A stretch of 32,960 nt of DNA from Cupriavidus campinensis (GCF_905397395.1 NZ_CAJPVH010000056.1:1-32960), one strand, 5' to 3'; positions 23,764-31,772 are shown, numbered from the stretch's first letter. Numbers and translations are program-made. The notes: a model not told the origin generated them from the letters alone.

Positions 23764-24004
23764 TTGCTGTCTCCAATTCTGTTTCTTTGATTTACCGACC
23801 AAGTCGGCGGCTCATTATGCGCGACGCAGCGGCCAATCCAACGGGCGCTACGCAAGTGGTGTTCGATATCCGGACATCGTCGGGGCAGCGCGCAGCATTC
23901 TTTACCAACGCACAAAACTGTTGATCCGCGATGTGCCTTCTTCGCTCGGCGCCGGGCAGCTAGATTGAGCCGTGCCCCCCCATCGATCGCAGACGGCTGC
24001 CGCA
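23764..24004. promoter_or_regulatory. Divergent region between Bug and MFS genes
   Basis: No gene is visible. A 13-bp dyad CCGAC-CAA-GTCGG (23795-23807) lies about 30 bases upstream of the Bug start, a likely operator position. No further repeats or clear promoter boxes were identified. Confidence 0.35.
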
Positions 24005-25258
24005 ATGAATGAATCCGCCCCCTCCCTCCCTGCTCCCGCAACCCGGCACGCCACTGACAGCTACGTCGGCCGCAATGCCGCTTACTGGCAACGAAATCTC
24101 GCGGTTGCCGTCTTCGGCTCCTTCACCACGCTGGTCAGCCTGAGCATGCTGCTGCCGTTCCTGCCGTTGTACGTGGAGCAACTCGGCGTGACATCGCAGG
24201 ACGAAGTGGTGCAGTGGTCAGGCGTGGCATTCGGCATCACGTTCCTTGCGACTGCCGTGACCGCGCCCCTGTGGGGCAAGCTCGCCGACCGCTTCGGGCG
24301 CAAGCCGATGCTGGTACGTGCGGCGGTTGGCATGGCCATCGTGATGTCGATGATCGGGCTTGCCCACAACGTCTATGAACTCGTTGCGCTGCGCTTCGCC
24401 GCGGGTCTGATCGGCGGCTATGCATCGGCGGCCACGGTGATGATCGGCACACAGGCGCCGCCCGAGCGGGCGGGATGGGCGCTCGGTGTCCTGTCCACCG
24501 GGGCGCTGACCGGCAATCTGATCGGCCCGCTCGTCGGGGGCCTGCTGCCGAACCTGATCGGCATTCGTGGCACGTTCTTCGCCGGCGGCGCCATGATCGG
24601 CGTGGCAGCGCTGCTGACGATCTTTGGCGTGCGCGAGGATTTCACGCGTCCGCCCAAGTCCGCCGGGCAACCGGTGCCCGCCGACGGCGCCGCCCGCAGC
24701 GCGCATCGCTTCGCGCTGCCGGCCCTGCTGATGACGGCCTCCATGGTGCTGCTGGCCAATATGTCGATCGAGCCGATCATCACCGTCTATATCCGGCAAC
24801 TCGATGTACCGCACGACCGATTGGCCACGGTGGCCGGCATCGTGATGGCCTGTTCGGCGTTTGGCAGCGTGCTGACCGCCTCGCGGCTAGGCGCACTGAC
24901 CGACCGCATCGGTGCCTGGAATGTCATCATTGGTTGCCTTGTGGCGACCGCCCTTGCCCTGATTCCGCAGGCGTTCGTGACGAACTGGTGGACGCTGGCC
25001 GCGCTGCGCGGCGTGATGGGGATGGCGCTCGCCGGGCTGCTCCCCGCCATCGGCAAGCTTGTGCGCCAGGCCGTCAAGGAGCACCAGTCCGGCAAGATGC
25101 TCGGCTACCTGCAATCCGCGCAGTTTTCCGGGCAGGTGATCGGGCCGCTGATCGGCGCGCAGATCAGCGTGCATCTGGGCATGCGTGCGGTGTTCTTTGT
25201 CACCAGCGCCCTGCTGCTCGCCTGTGCAGTCTTCGATCGCTGGGCCAGGAATCGCTGA
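24005..25258 (+). CDS. MFS transporter, DHA1 type (MdtG-like multidrug exporter, 417 aa)
   Basis: A twelve-helix major facilitator. The first helix is NLAVAVFGSFTTLVSLSMLLPFLPLYV. The conserved loop 2-3 motif GKLADRFGRKP is at 91-101, the antiporter-type motif C region is in LSTGALTGNLIGPLVGGLLP, and LTDRIGAWN is in the second half. Drug/proton antiporters of the MdtG type share these features and the length. Start choice is uncertain: ATG at 24005 gives the normal short cytoplasmic lead; GTG at 23972 would add 11 residues; neither has a strong ribosome-binding site. Substrate unknown; a link to the neighbouring Bug gene is not evident. Confidence 0.9.
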   Translation: MNESAPSLPAPATRHATDSYVGRNAAYWQRNLAVAVFGSFTTLVSLSMLLPFLPLYVEQLGVTSQDEVVQWSGVAFGITFLATAVTAPLWGKLADRFGRKPMLVRAAVGMAIVMSMIGLAHNVYELVALRFAAGLIGGYASAATVMIGTQAPPERAGWALGVLSTGALTGNLIGPLVGGLLPNLIGIRGTFFAGGAMIGVAALLTIFGVREDFTRPPKSAGQPVPADGAARSAHRFALPALLMTASMVLLANMSIEPIITVYIRQLDVPHDRLATVAGIVMACSAFGSVLTASRLGALTDRIGAWNVIIGCLVATALALIPQAFVTNWWTLAALRGVMGMALAGLLPAIGKLVRQAVKEHQSGKMLGYLQSAQFSGQVIGPLIGAQISVHLGMRAVFFVTSALLLACAVFDRWARNR

Positions 25259-25325
25259 ACCCGGCAGGGCGGCCGGGAACGGGCGGAAGGGGTTGATGCG
25301 CATCCGCTATCCGCAGGCGACATCG

Positions 25326-25356
25326 GTGGTCTATGCTGGAAGACAGCATAGACCAC
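25326..25356. promoter_or_regulatory. Perfect 13-bp inverted repeat, 5-base loop, just before a lipoprotein gene
   Basis: GTGGTCTATGCTG (25326-25338) and CAGCATAGACCAC (25344-25356) flank GAAGA. The second arm ends 11 bases before the lipoprotein ATG, so an RNA hairpin would abut the ribosome-binding site. As no T-run follows, it is not a typical terminator for the MFS gene, whose stop is 68 bases upstream. It could be an operator or a translational control hairpin. Confidence 0.7.
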
Positions 25357-25367
25357 AGGGACCATCC

Positions 25368-25586
25368 ATGGCCTACCACCAAGATCCCCGTCCGGCCAAC
25401 GCCCTGGGCAGCGCGTTGGCCGGATGCATCCTCGTTACCCTGCTTGGCCTGGCCGGTTGCGACACACCGCCCCGGGATACCTCGTCCACGCCCCCGCCCC
25501 CGCGCGAGCCCATCGCCGCCAGCGACGATGTGTACCCGCCGCCCTCCACGGTGCACGACACCCGCCCCAAACGCACGACCCCCTAG
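25368..25586 (+). CDS. Small putative lipoprotein (72 aa)
   Basis: After a polar lead (MAYHQDPRPANALGS) the hydrophobic run CILVTLLGLAGC ends in a good lipobox, with the lipidated Cys at residue 31. The 41-residue mature part is Pro/Ser/Thr-rich (STPPPPREP, YPPPSTVHD) and looks unstructured. No domain is recognised. The start at 25368 is the only one compatible with a signal peptide; AGGGA lies upstream at the edge of the perfect inverted repeat. It follows the MFS gene by 109 bases. A 13-bp dyad GGCAAA-T-TTTGCC (25604-25616) lies just beyond its stop. Confidence 0.6.
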   Translation: MAYHQDPRPANALGSALAGCILVTLLGLAGCDTPPRDTSSTPPPPREPIAASDDVYPPPSTVHDTRPKRTTP

Positions 25587-25660
25587 GGTGTTGATTCGGG
25601 GCAGGCAAATTTTGCCAAGTCAGATGACGTGGGTTGGGATGCGTGGATTCCCCTGCCGTG

Positions 25661-26065
25661 CTACTTCACCGGCGTCAGGATCGGCGCACCCTTGTTCTTG
25701 ATCAGGAACACCACGAACTTCGCAGGCTGGGTATTGCTGGCGTTACGCCCGACCGTGTGGATATCGTTCTGGCCTTCGTAGAACGTATCGCCCGCCTTGA
25801 GCGTGACTTCCTTGCCGCCCTTCAGGCCCATGATGATGCTGCCCTCGAGCACATAGACGAAGGCGTGCGCGTCATGACGATGCACGGGATCCACGGCGCC
25901 CGGCGGATAGTCCACGACGATCATCTCGCCTTCCTTGCCCGGATATTCGGGCAACGGCTTCGTCATCAACTGCTTGACGCTCGCCTCCGGCGCGGCGGCT
26001 GCCGGCCCGGCCACCATCAGGCACGACACCAGCAGGCTTGCAGCAAGGGATACGACTGTCTTCAT
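25661..26065 (-). CDS. Exported cupin-domain protein (134 aa)
   Basis: A signal peptide of about 24 residues (VVSLAASLLVSCLMVAGPAAA) is followed by a single cupin barrel. VHRHDAHAFVYVLEGSIIM carries the metal-ligand pattern HxH plus Glu of cupin motif 1. GDTFYEGQNDIHTVGRNAS carries the motif 2 His. It probably binds a divalent metal in the periplasm; its reaction is unknown. Its start lies 4 bases after the stop of the AhpD-like gene and its Shine-Dalgarno (TGGAG) overlaps that gene's end, so the two are translationally linked. The pairing with a peroxidase-like protein suggests oxidative or detoxification chemistry. Confidence 0.88.
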   Translation of the reverse strand: MKTVVSLAASLLVSCLMVAGPAAAAPEASVKQLMTKPLPEYPGKEGEMIVVDYPPGAVDPVHRHDAHAFVYVLEGSIIMGLKGGKEVTLKAGDTFYEGQNDIHTVGRNASNTQPAKFVVFLIKNKGAPILTPVK

Positions 26066-26069
26066 GGCA

Positions 26070-26549
26070 TCACTCCAGGTTGGCTTTATCGAGTCCGAAC
26101 GCCTTGTCCGATGAACCGGGCACCATCCGGAACGCCACGTTCAGGCGGTTCCAGGCATTGATGGCGCCGACCAGGAAGGTCAGGTCCGACAGTTCCTTTT
26201 CGCTGTACTGGGTGCGCACGCGCTCGTAGATGTCGTCGGCCACGCCACCGGCGGGAAGGTGAGTCAGCGCTTCCGTCCAGGCCAGCGCGGCGCGTTCGCG
26301 CGGCGAGAAGAGCGTCGATTCGCGCCAGATCGCCACGTGGTGCAGGCGCAATTCGCGTTCGCCGTGGATCTTCGCCATCTTGATGTGCATGTCGACACAG
26401 AACGCACAGCCGTTGAGCTGCGACGCACGAATCTCGACGAGCTCCTGGATGGGCGTCTCGATCGTGGTCTTCTGGAACAGGACCCCGAACTCGATGAGCT
26501 TCTTGGTCAGCTCGGGGGATTGCTGGAAGTAGTTCGTACGTTGGGTCAT
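26070..26549 (-). CDS. AhpD-like carboxymuconolactone decarboxylase-family protein (159 aa)
   Basis: A helical alkylhydroperoxidase/CMD-family protein. The core ELVEIRASQLNGCAFCVDMHIKMAK carries the redox motif CxxC (Cys48, Cys51) and His55, as in AhpD-type peroxidases, rather than the decarboxylase pattern. ERAALAWTEALTHLP and LSDLTFLVGAINAWNRLNVAFR complete the fold. Predicted role: thiol-dependent reduction of a peroxide or related compound, in the cytoplasm because no signal is seen. AGGAGA precedes the ATG. It is the first gene of a two-gene unit with the exported cupin. Confidence 0.9.
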   Translation of the reverse strand: MTQRTNYFQQSPELTKKLIEFGVLFQKTTIETPIQELVEIRASQLNGCAFCVDMHIKMAKIHGERELRLHHVAIWRESTLFSPRERAALAWTEALTHLPAGGVADDIYERVRTQYSEKELSDLTFLVGAINAWNRLNVAFRMVPGSSDKAFGLDKANLE

Positions 26550-26961
26550 GACTTTTCTCCTGTGTCGACACCTGAAGCCATGGTAGGTGCGGCGCCGCCG
26601 CCACGCCAGACCGACTCCGCGCGCACAGTGTTTCCCGCCAGGCATCAATCCGGATGCCCACTCCAGCGCACTCGGGTCCCCGGCAACCCCCAGAAAATCA
26701 GGGATAACACCAAGACCACGAGCACTGGCGCGGGATGCGTATTTCGCACCGCGGAATACATCGTCCGATTGCTTGACGCTGGCCGAATCGCCATGCAAAT
26801 TCGCTGAAAACGAACGACCGTGCTAGAACGCGATCCGCCTCCACCGCCCCGGTGCGGGAGACAGGATTCGCGGCAAGGACACGGCGTCACCGGACCCTCG
26901 GCTCTGCCGGGTTCCAGGAGAGTGGCGCGCCACCCGGCGCGGCAACGCAAGGAGACAACTC
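26550..26961. other. Intergenic region upstream of the liv-type operon
   Basis: About 410 bases with no convincing gene. It must hold the promoters of the AhpD-cupin pair (minus) and the transporter operon (plus). TTGACG at 26773-26778 is a possible -35 with only a weak -10 (CAAATT). No strong palindromes were found. Confidence 0.35.
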
Positions 26962-27045
26962 ATGCAAGACAACCGACACGCGGCACCAGCGCCCAGCTGG
27001 CCGCGCTTGCCCGCCAACTCGACGGCCACCCCGCCACAACACTGA
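26962..27045 (+). CDS. 27-codon ORF with strong Shine-Dalgarno upstream of livH-type gene
   Basis: AAGGAGACAACTC precedes an ATG in the pattern of the functional genes here. The frame encodes a 27-residue Pro/Ala-rich peptide (MQDNRHAAPA... TPPQH) ending in TGA at 27043-27045. It has no hydrophobic segment and no run of Leu/Ile/Val codons, so it is not an obvious attenuator leader. It may be a leader peptide, a small protein, or the fused ends of a deleted gene (acyl-CoA ligase genes often stand at this place in such operons). Another 137 bases separate it from livH. Confidence 0.35.
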   Translation: MQDNRHAAPAPSWPRLPANSTATPPQH

Positions 27046-27182
27046 TCCGCCGGAATCCGCGCCGGTCCAGCTGACTTGACGCTGATCCGGCCCGCGCTGC
27101 CGCCCCAACGGCAACGCACCTCCACGCGCCCCGGCCCCGTGCCGGCGCGCACCTTGTTTCGCGAACCGTACGAGGTAATCCC

Positions 27183-28046
27183 GTGGCATTGTTTTTCCAA
27201 CAGTTTCTCAATGGCCTGACGCTGGGCGGCGTATACAGCCTGGTGGCGCTGGGGCTGACGCTGGTCTACGGCATCCTGCACGTGCCCAACTTCGCGCACG
27301 GCGCGCTGTACATGGCTGGCGCCTATGTGTCGTACTACGCCATGACCACGCTGGGCCTGAACTACTGGCTGGCAATGCTGGCCGCCGCGGCCGTGGTGGC
27401 CGTGCTGTCGATGCTGGCAGACCGCCTGGTGTTTCATCCCCTGCGCAACGCGCCCGAGATCCACGACATGATTGCCGCCATCGGCATCCTGCTGTTCCTG
27501 GAAGCCGGCGCGCAGGCGCTGTGGGGCGCGGACTTCCACCGCATGCCCACGCCGTACGGCCAGATGGTGGAGTTCCTCGGCCTCACGGCGCCGATGCAGC
27601 GCCTGCTGATCATCGTCGCCGCGTTCGGCCTGATGGTGCTGCTGCACCTGTTCCTGACGCGCACGATCACGGGCTCCACGATCATGGCGATGGCCCAGAA
27701 CCGCGAGGGTGCCGCGCTGGTGGGCATCGACGCCACGCGCGTGACGCTGCTGGTATTCGCCATCTCGGGCGCACTCGCCGCCATCGCCGCCACGCTGTAC
27801 GCGCCGATCAACCTCGTCTACCCGAGCATGGGCAACCTGGTCATCACCAAGGCGTTCGTGATCATCATCCTCGGCGGCATGGGCAGCATCCCGGGCGCGA
27901 TCGTCGGCGGCCTGATCATCGGCATGGCCGAGAGCTTCGGCGGCTTCTATATCTCCACCGACTACAAGGACATCATCGCGTTCCTGCTGCTGGTGATCAT
28001 CCTGTCCATCCGGCCACAGGGCCTGTTCGCGGCCAAGGCGGCCTGA
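27183..28046 (+). CDS. livH: Branched-chain amino acid-type ABC permease LivH, GTG start (287 aa)
   Basis: Inner-membrane permease of the hydrophobic amino acid uptake (HAAT) family: LFFQQFLNGLTLGGVYSLVALGLTLVYGILHVPNFAHGALYM at the N-terminus is the LivH hallmark. AMAQNREGAALVGID is the cytoplasmic coupling segment, and the last third has ITKAFVIIILGGMGSIPGAIVGG and ends SIRPQGLF. About eight helices. The start is GTG with GAGG eight bases upstream. First of five consecutive transport genes. HAAT systems carry Leu/Ile/Val but also urea, amides and aromatic acids, so the substrate is open. Confidence 0.93.
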   Translation: MALFFQQFLNGLTLGGVYSLVALGLTLVYGILHVPNFAHGALYMAGAYVSYYAMTTLGLNYWLAMLAAAAVVAVLSMLADRLVFHPLRNAPEIHDMIAAIGILLFLEAGAQALWGADFHRMPTPYGQMVEFLGLTAPMQRLLIIVAAFGLMVLLHLFLTRTITGSTIMAMAQNREGAALVGIDATRVTLLVFAISGALAAIAATLYAPINLVYPSMGNLVITKAFVIIILGGMGSIPGAIVGGLIIGMAESFGGFYISTDYKDIIAFLLLVIILSIRPQGLFAAKAA

Positions 28047-28066
28047 TTCCGCATAAGGAGCGACCC

Positions 28067-29098
28067 ATGAAAGCAATGCAAGGAAAGACCGGCTGGGCCC
28101 TGCTGCTGGCGGCCGCCATCGCGTTTCCGCTGGTCGTGCCCAACAGCTATTTCCTGACCGTGATGACGCTGGCGTTCATCTACGCCATCGCCACGCTCGG
28201 CCTGAACCTGCTGACCGGCTATACGGGCCAGCTCAACCTGGCGCACGGCGGGTTCATGGCGATTGGCGCCTACACGGTGGGTATCCTGACCGTGGACCAC
28301 CAGTTGCCGTTCTGGCTCGCCTTCGCGCTCTCCGGGGTGGTCTGCATGGCGTTTGGCTACGTGGTGGGCGTGGTGTCGCTGCGGCTCAAGGGTCATTACT
28401 TCTCGATCTTCACGATGTGCGTGGGCTACATCATCTACCTGCTGATCGAGAAGTGGGAAGGCCTCACCCACGGCACGGTCGGCCTGATCGGCATTCCGGT
28501 GCCGGCGGCCATTGGCCCGGTCACCTTCGACAGCGTGCCGGCACAGTACTACCTCGTGCTGACCTTCCTGGTGATCGGCATGTTCATCATGCATCGGATC
28601 GTCAGTTCGCTGCTGGGCCGCAGCTTCCTGGCGGTGCGCAACAGCGATGCACTGGCAGAAGCGCTGGGCATCAACCTGATGCGCACCAAGGTGCTGTCGT
28701 TCGTGCTGTCGGTGGGCTATGCCGGCTTCGCCGGGGCGCTCTACGCCGGGCAGGTGCGTTTCCTGGGCCCAGACATCGCCCGTACCGATGTCACGTTCGA
28801 CATGGTCATGGCGATGCTGGTGGGCGGCACGGGCACGCTGCTCGGGCCGCTGCTCGGGGCAGTGCTGGTGCCCTGGGTTACCCAGACGCTGCAGTTCCTG
28901 CAGGACTACCGCATGCTCGTGTTCGGCCCGGTGCTGATCCTGCTGATCATCTTCTTCCCGGATGGCATCGTCGGCTCCTACCTGAAGAAGCAGGCCCGCC
29001 GCGCCGCCGCCGCACGCCGTGGCCAGCACGTCTCCGCGCGCCCCGGTAACGTGCAGCCGCCCGTCCCGACCACCCGCCCCGGAGCCGAGAATGCTTGA
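28067..29098 (+). CDS. livM: Branched-chain amino acid-type ABC permease LivM (343 aa)
   Basis: Second permease subunit: IYAIATLGLNLLTGYTGQLNLAHGGFMAIGAY is the LivM signature, with FLAVRNSDALAEALGINLMRTKVLSFVLSVGYAGFAGALYA as the coupling region. MVMAMLVGGTGTLLGPLLGAVLVP and the terminal LLIIFFPDGIVG complete the family pattern. The C-terminus is extended by about 30 Arg/Ala/Pro-rich residues that overlap the livG start by eight bases. TAAGGAG precedes the ATG, 20 bases after livH. It forms the membrane pore with LivH. Confidence 0.93.
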   Translation: MKAMQGKTGWALLLAAAIAFPLVVPNSYFLTVMTLAFIYAIATLGLNLLTGYTGQLNLAHGGFMAIGAYTVGILTVDHQLPFWLAFALSGVVCMAFGYVVGVVSLRLKGHYFSIFTMCVGYIIYLLIEKWEGLTHGTVGLIGIPVPAAIGPVTFDSVPAQYYLVLTFLVIGMFIMHRIVSSLLGRSFLAVRNSDALAEALGINLMRTKVLSFVLSVGYAGFAGALYAGQVRFLGPDIARTDVTFDMVMAMLVGGTGTLLGPLLGAVLVPWVTQTLQFLQDYRMLVFGPVLILLIIFFPDGIVGSYLKKQARRAAAARRGQHVSARPGNVQPPVPTTRPGAENA

Positions 29099-29855
29099 GA
29101 TCCGCAACCTCACCAAGAAATTCGGCGGGCTGACCGCGGTACACGACGTGTCCGTGTCGTTCGAAGCCGGCCACATCAACGCGATCATCGGCCCCAATGG
29201 CGCCGGCAAGACCACCTTCTTCAACCTGATCGCCGGCACGCACGCGCCGAGTTCCGGCCAGATCCTGTTCAAGGGGCAGGACGTGGCCGGCCTGCGCGCG
29301 GACCAGATCGCCCGGCTCGGGGTGGCACGCACCTTCCAGGCCACGGCCCTGTTCGACCGCGCGACGGTGCTCGACAACCTGATCGTCGGCCACCGGCTGC
29401 GCACGTCGTCGGGGCTGGCCGATGTGCTGTTCAACTCCCGCCGTCTGCGCGAGGAAGAACGGCTGTGCCGCGAGAAGGCCGAAGCAGCGCTCGACTTCGT
29501 CGGCCTGACCCACCTGGCCCATGAGGTGGCGGCAGACATCACCCAGGAGGCCCGCAAGCGCGTGGCCTTCGCCCTGGCGCTGGCCACGGACCCCGAACTG
29601 CTGCTGCTCGACGAACCGGCCGGCGGCGTAAACCCCGAGGAAACCGTGGGGTTGGCCGAGCTGATCCGCAAGATGGTGCGGCATGGCAAGACCGTCTGCC
29701 TGATCGAACACAAGATGGACATGATCATGCGGCTGGCCGACAAGATCATGGTGCTCAACTACGGCGAGAAGATTGCCGAAGGCACGCCGGCGCAGGTCCA
29801 GCAGGACCCGCGCGTCATCGAAGCCTATCTGGGAGCCGACCATGTTGCAGCTTGA
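29091..29855 (+). CDS. livG: ABC ATPase LivG with non-canonical signature motif (254 aa)
   Basis: Cytoplasmic ATPase energising the permease. Walker A GPNGAGKT (34-41), Q-loop Gln83 in ARTFQATALF, Walker B LLLLDEP (170-176) with catalytic Glu175, and switch His207 in LIEHKMDM are intact. The ABC signature, normally LSxGQ, is DITQEARKR (149-157), so the Ser-Gly-Gly loop that contacts ATP across the dimer is missing. The surrounding sequence is in frame and normal (VAFALALATDPELLLLDEPAGGVNPEE), so this is not a frameshift. I believe a LivG subgroup shares this TQEARKR form, but from memory only. It overlaps livM by eight bases and livF by fourteen. Confidence 0.92.
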   Translation: MLEIRNLTKKFGGLTAVHDVSVSFEAGHINAIIGPNGAGKTTFFNLIAGTHAPSSGQILFKGQDVAGLRADQIARLGVARTFQATALFDRATVLDNLIVGHRLRTSSGLADVLFNSRRLREEERLCREKAEAALDFVGLTHLAHEVAADITQEARKRVAFALALATDPELLLLDEPAGGVNPEETVGLAELIRKMVRHGKTVCLIEHKMDMIMRLADKIMVLNYGEKIAEGTPAQVQQDPRVIEAYLGADHVAA

Positions 29856-30549
29856 ACGCGTTTCGCTGTCCTACGGCAGCTTCCGGGCGCTGGACAACGT
29901 CTCGCTGCACGCCAAGGCCGGAGAACTGGTGGTGCTGCTCGGCGCCAACGGGGCAGGCAAGAGCTCGATCTTCCTGGCGATGAGCGGCATCCATCGCACC
30001 AGCGGCGGCAGCATGCGCTTCGATGGCCGGGAACTGGCCGGCATGAAGCCGTCGCAGATCGTGCAGGCCGGGCTGGTGCACTGCCCCGAGGGCCGCAAGT
30101 TGTTCCCGGCGATGAGCGTGCAGAAGAACCTGACGCTGGGCGCCTACGTGCACCGCCGCGACAGCGCGGGCACCCGGGAGACGCTGGAGGAAGTCTTCGA
30201 GATGTTCCCGATCCTGCGCCAGAAAAAGGACGACCCCGCCGGCTCGCTGTCCGGCGGGCAGCAGCAGATGGTGGCGCTGGGCCGCGCGCTGATGGGCCGC
30301 CCGCGCGCACTGCTGCTGGACGAGCCGTCGCTGGGGCTGGCGCCGCTGGTGGTCAAGCAGATGTTCGAGGTGATCCAGCGCATCAACCGCGCCGGCACCA
30401 CGGTGCTGCTGGCGGAGCAGAACGCCTACGCCGCCCTCGGCATCGCACACCGGGCATACGTGATCGAGAGCGGCCGGATCGTGATGGAAGGCGACCGCGA
30501 GTCGCTGCTCAGGGACGAAGGCATTCGCAAGGCGTATATCGGCGGATAG
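29842..30549 (+). CDS. livF: ABC ATPase LivF (235 aa)
   Basis: Second ATPase of the transporter: Walker A GANGAGKS (34-41), HCPEGRKLFPAMSVQKNLTLGAY (80-102, the LivF hallmark), a canonical signature LSGGQQQM (136-143), Walker B ALLLDEPSLGLAP (156-168) and switch region LAEQNAYAAL. Unlike LivG its signature is intact, so the LivG-LivF dimer would have one normal and one altered ATP site. It starts inside the last 14 bases of livG, implying translational coupling, and ends 50 bases before the binding-protein gene. Confidence 0.94.
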   Translation: MLQLERVSLSYGSFRALDNVSLHAKAGELVVLLGANGAGKSSIFLAMSGIHRTSGGSMRFDGRELAGMKPSQIVQAGLVHCPEGRKLFPAMSVQKNLTLGAYVHRRDSAGTRETLEEVFEMFPILRQKKDDPAGSLSGGQQQMVALGRALMGRPRALLLDEPSLGLAPLVVKQMFEVIQRINRAGTTVLLAEQNAYAALGIAHRAYVIESGRIVMEGDRESLLRDEGIRKAYIGG

Positions 30550-30599
30550 TCCGCCCCACACCAGACAAGCGCAGTACCAAATCCAAAAAGGAGACAGCA

Positions 30600-31772
30600 A
30601 TGCAGCACAAGACGATGGGTCGTTTCTTCCCGCTGGCCGCATGCGCCGTGGCCGCGCTCTTCGCCGCCACGCCCGCGCTCGCGCAGGAAGTGGTCAAGAT
30701 TGGCTACACCGGCCCGCTCTCCGGCGGCGCCGCGCTGTACGGCAAGAACGTGCTGTCCGGCATCCAGATGGCCGTGGACGAGATCAACGCGCAGGGCCTG
30801 GCCGTCAACGGCAAGAAGGTCAAGCTGGAAGTGGTGGCGCTGGACGACAAGTACGCGCCGGCCGAGGCCGCCATCAACGCCCGCCGCCTGGTGCAGCAGC
30901 ACAAGACCCCGGCCGTCTTCGTGCCGCACTCGGGCGGCATCTTCGCGCTGCAGGCCTTCAACGAGCAGGAGAAATTCCTGGTCATGGCCTATTCGAGCGT
31001 GCCGCGCATCACCGACGCCGGCAACAAGCTGACCATCCGCATCCCGCCGGCCTATACCGGCTATATCGAACCGTTCATCAAGGCGCAGATGAAGCGCTAC
31101 GGCAAGAACGTGGCGCTGGTGCCGGCGGACCATGACTACGCCAAGGCGTGGGTGCAGGCCTTCGTGCCGGCCTGGGAAGGCGCCGGCGGCAAGATCGTGG
31201 GCAACAACCCGATGTCGTACACCAAGGCGACCGATTTCTACACCGGCGTGTCGCGCGCCATCGCCGAGAAGCCGGACGTAATGTTCGTGGGCGGCCCCTC
31301 GGAGCCGACCGCGCTGGTGGTCAAGCAGGCCCGCGAACTGGGCTTCAAGGGCGGTTTCATCGTCATGGACCAGGCCAAGATGGACGAGATGGCCAAGGTC
31401 ACCAACGGGCTCGCCATGCTTGAGGGCTCGATCGGCGTGATGCCGCTGGTCAACGACAACCGCCCGGCCGCGCAGGCCTACAACGCCAAGTACAAGAAGC
31501 TCCATGACGGCCGCGATGCCACCACGGAGATGTCCCTGAATTACACGATGACGTGGGCGCTGGCCAATGCGATGAAGCTGGCCGGCACCACCACCGACTC
31601 GGCGGCCATCCGCGCCAAGATTCCGGAGGCCGTCAAGGCCCTGCCGAAGGAGGTGAACCCGAACGAGGTGGAGGGCATCGACGCCAAGGGCGGCTCGGTG
31701 GCGGACACCGTGGTCGGCTGGGTCCAGAACGGCAAGATCGCACCGGTGCGGCTGTCGGAACTGGCCAAGTAG
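30600..31772 (+). CDS. Periplasmic ABC substrate-binding protein, LivJ/LivK type (390 aa)
   Basis: The signal peptide (FFPLAACAVAALFAATPALA) is cut before QEVVKIGYTGPLSGGAALYGKNVLSGIQMAVDEIN, the type I periplasmic binding fold opening of LivJ-like proteins. Further landmarks are KVKLEVVALDDKYAPAEAAINARRLV, VFVPHSGGIFALQAF, VALVPADHDYAKAW and DVMFVGGPSEPTALVVKQARELGF. It captures the solute and delivers it to LivHM. AAGGAGACAGCA precedes the ATG. As the last gene of the operon before a strong terminator it may be transcribed with livHMGF; a separate promoter in the 50-base gap is not obvious. The ligand is unknown; amino acids or aromatic/dicarboxylic acids are all possible. Confidence 0.93.
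   Translation: MQHKTMGRFFPLAACAVAALFAATPALAQEVVKIGYTGPLSGGAALYGKNVLSGIQMAVDEINAQGLAVNGKKVKLEVVALDDKYAPAEAAINARRLVQQHKTPAVFVPHSGGIFALQAFNEQEKFLVMAYSSVPRITDAGNKLTIRIPPAYTGYIEPFIKAQMKRYGKNVALVPADHDYAKAWVQAFVPAWEGAGGKIVGNNPMSYTKATDFYTGVSRAIAEKPDVMFVGGPSEPTALVVKQARELGFKGGFIVMDQAKMDEMAKVTNGLAMLEGSIGVMPLVNDNRPAAQAYNAKYKKLHDGRDATTEMSLNYTMTWALANAMKLAGTTTDSAAIRAKIPEAVKALPKEVNPNEVEGIDAKGGSVADTVVGWVQNGKIAPVRLSELAK

Noticed and set aside
29535..29570. Frameshift as the cause of the missing LSGGQ in LivG
   Set aside because: The frame is continuous with normal family sequence on both sides, so an indel pair is unlikely.
27962..29758. 598-codon minus-strand frame opposite livM and livG
   Set aside because: Ser/Arg/His-rich shadow of the ABC transporter genes.
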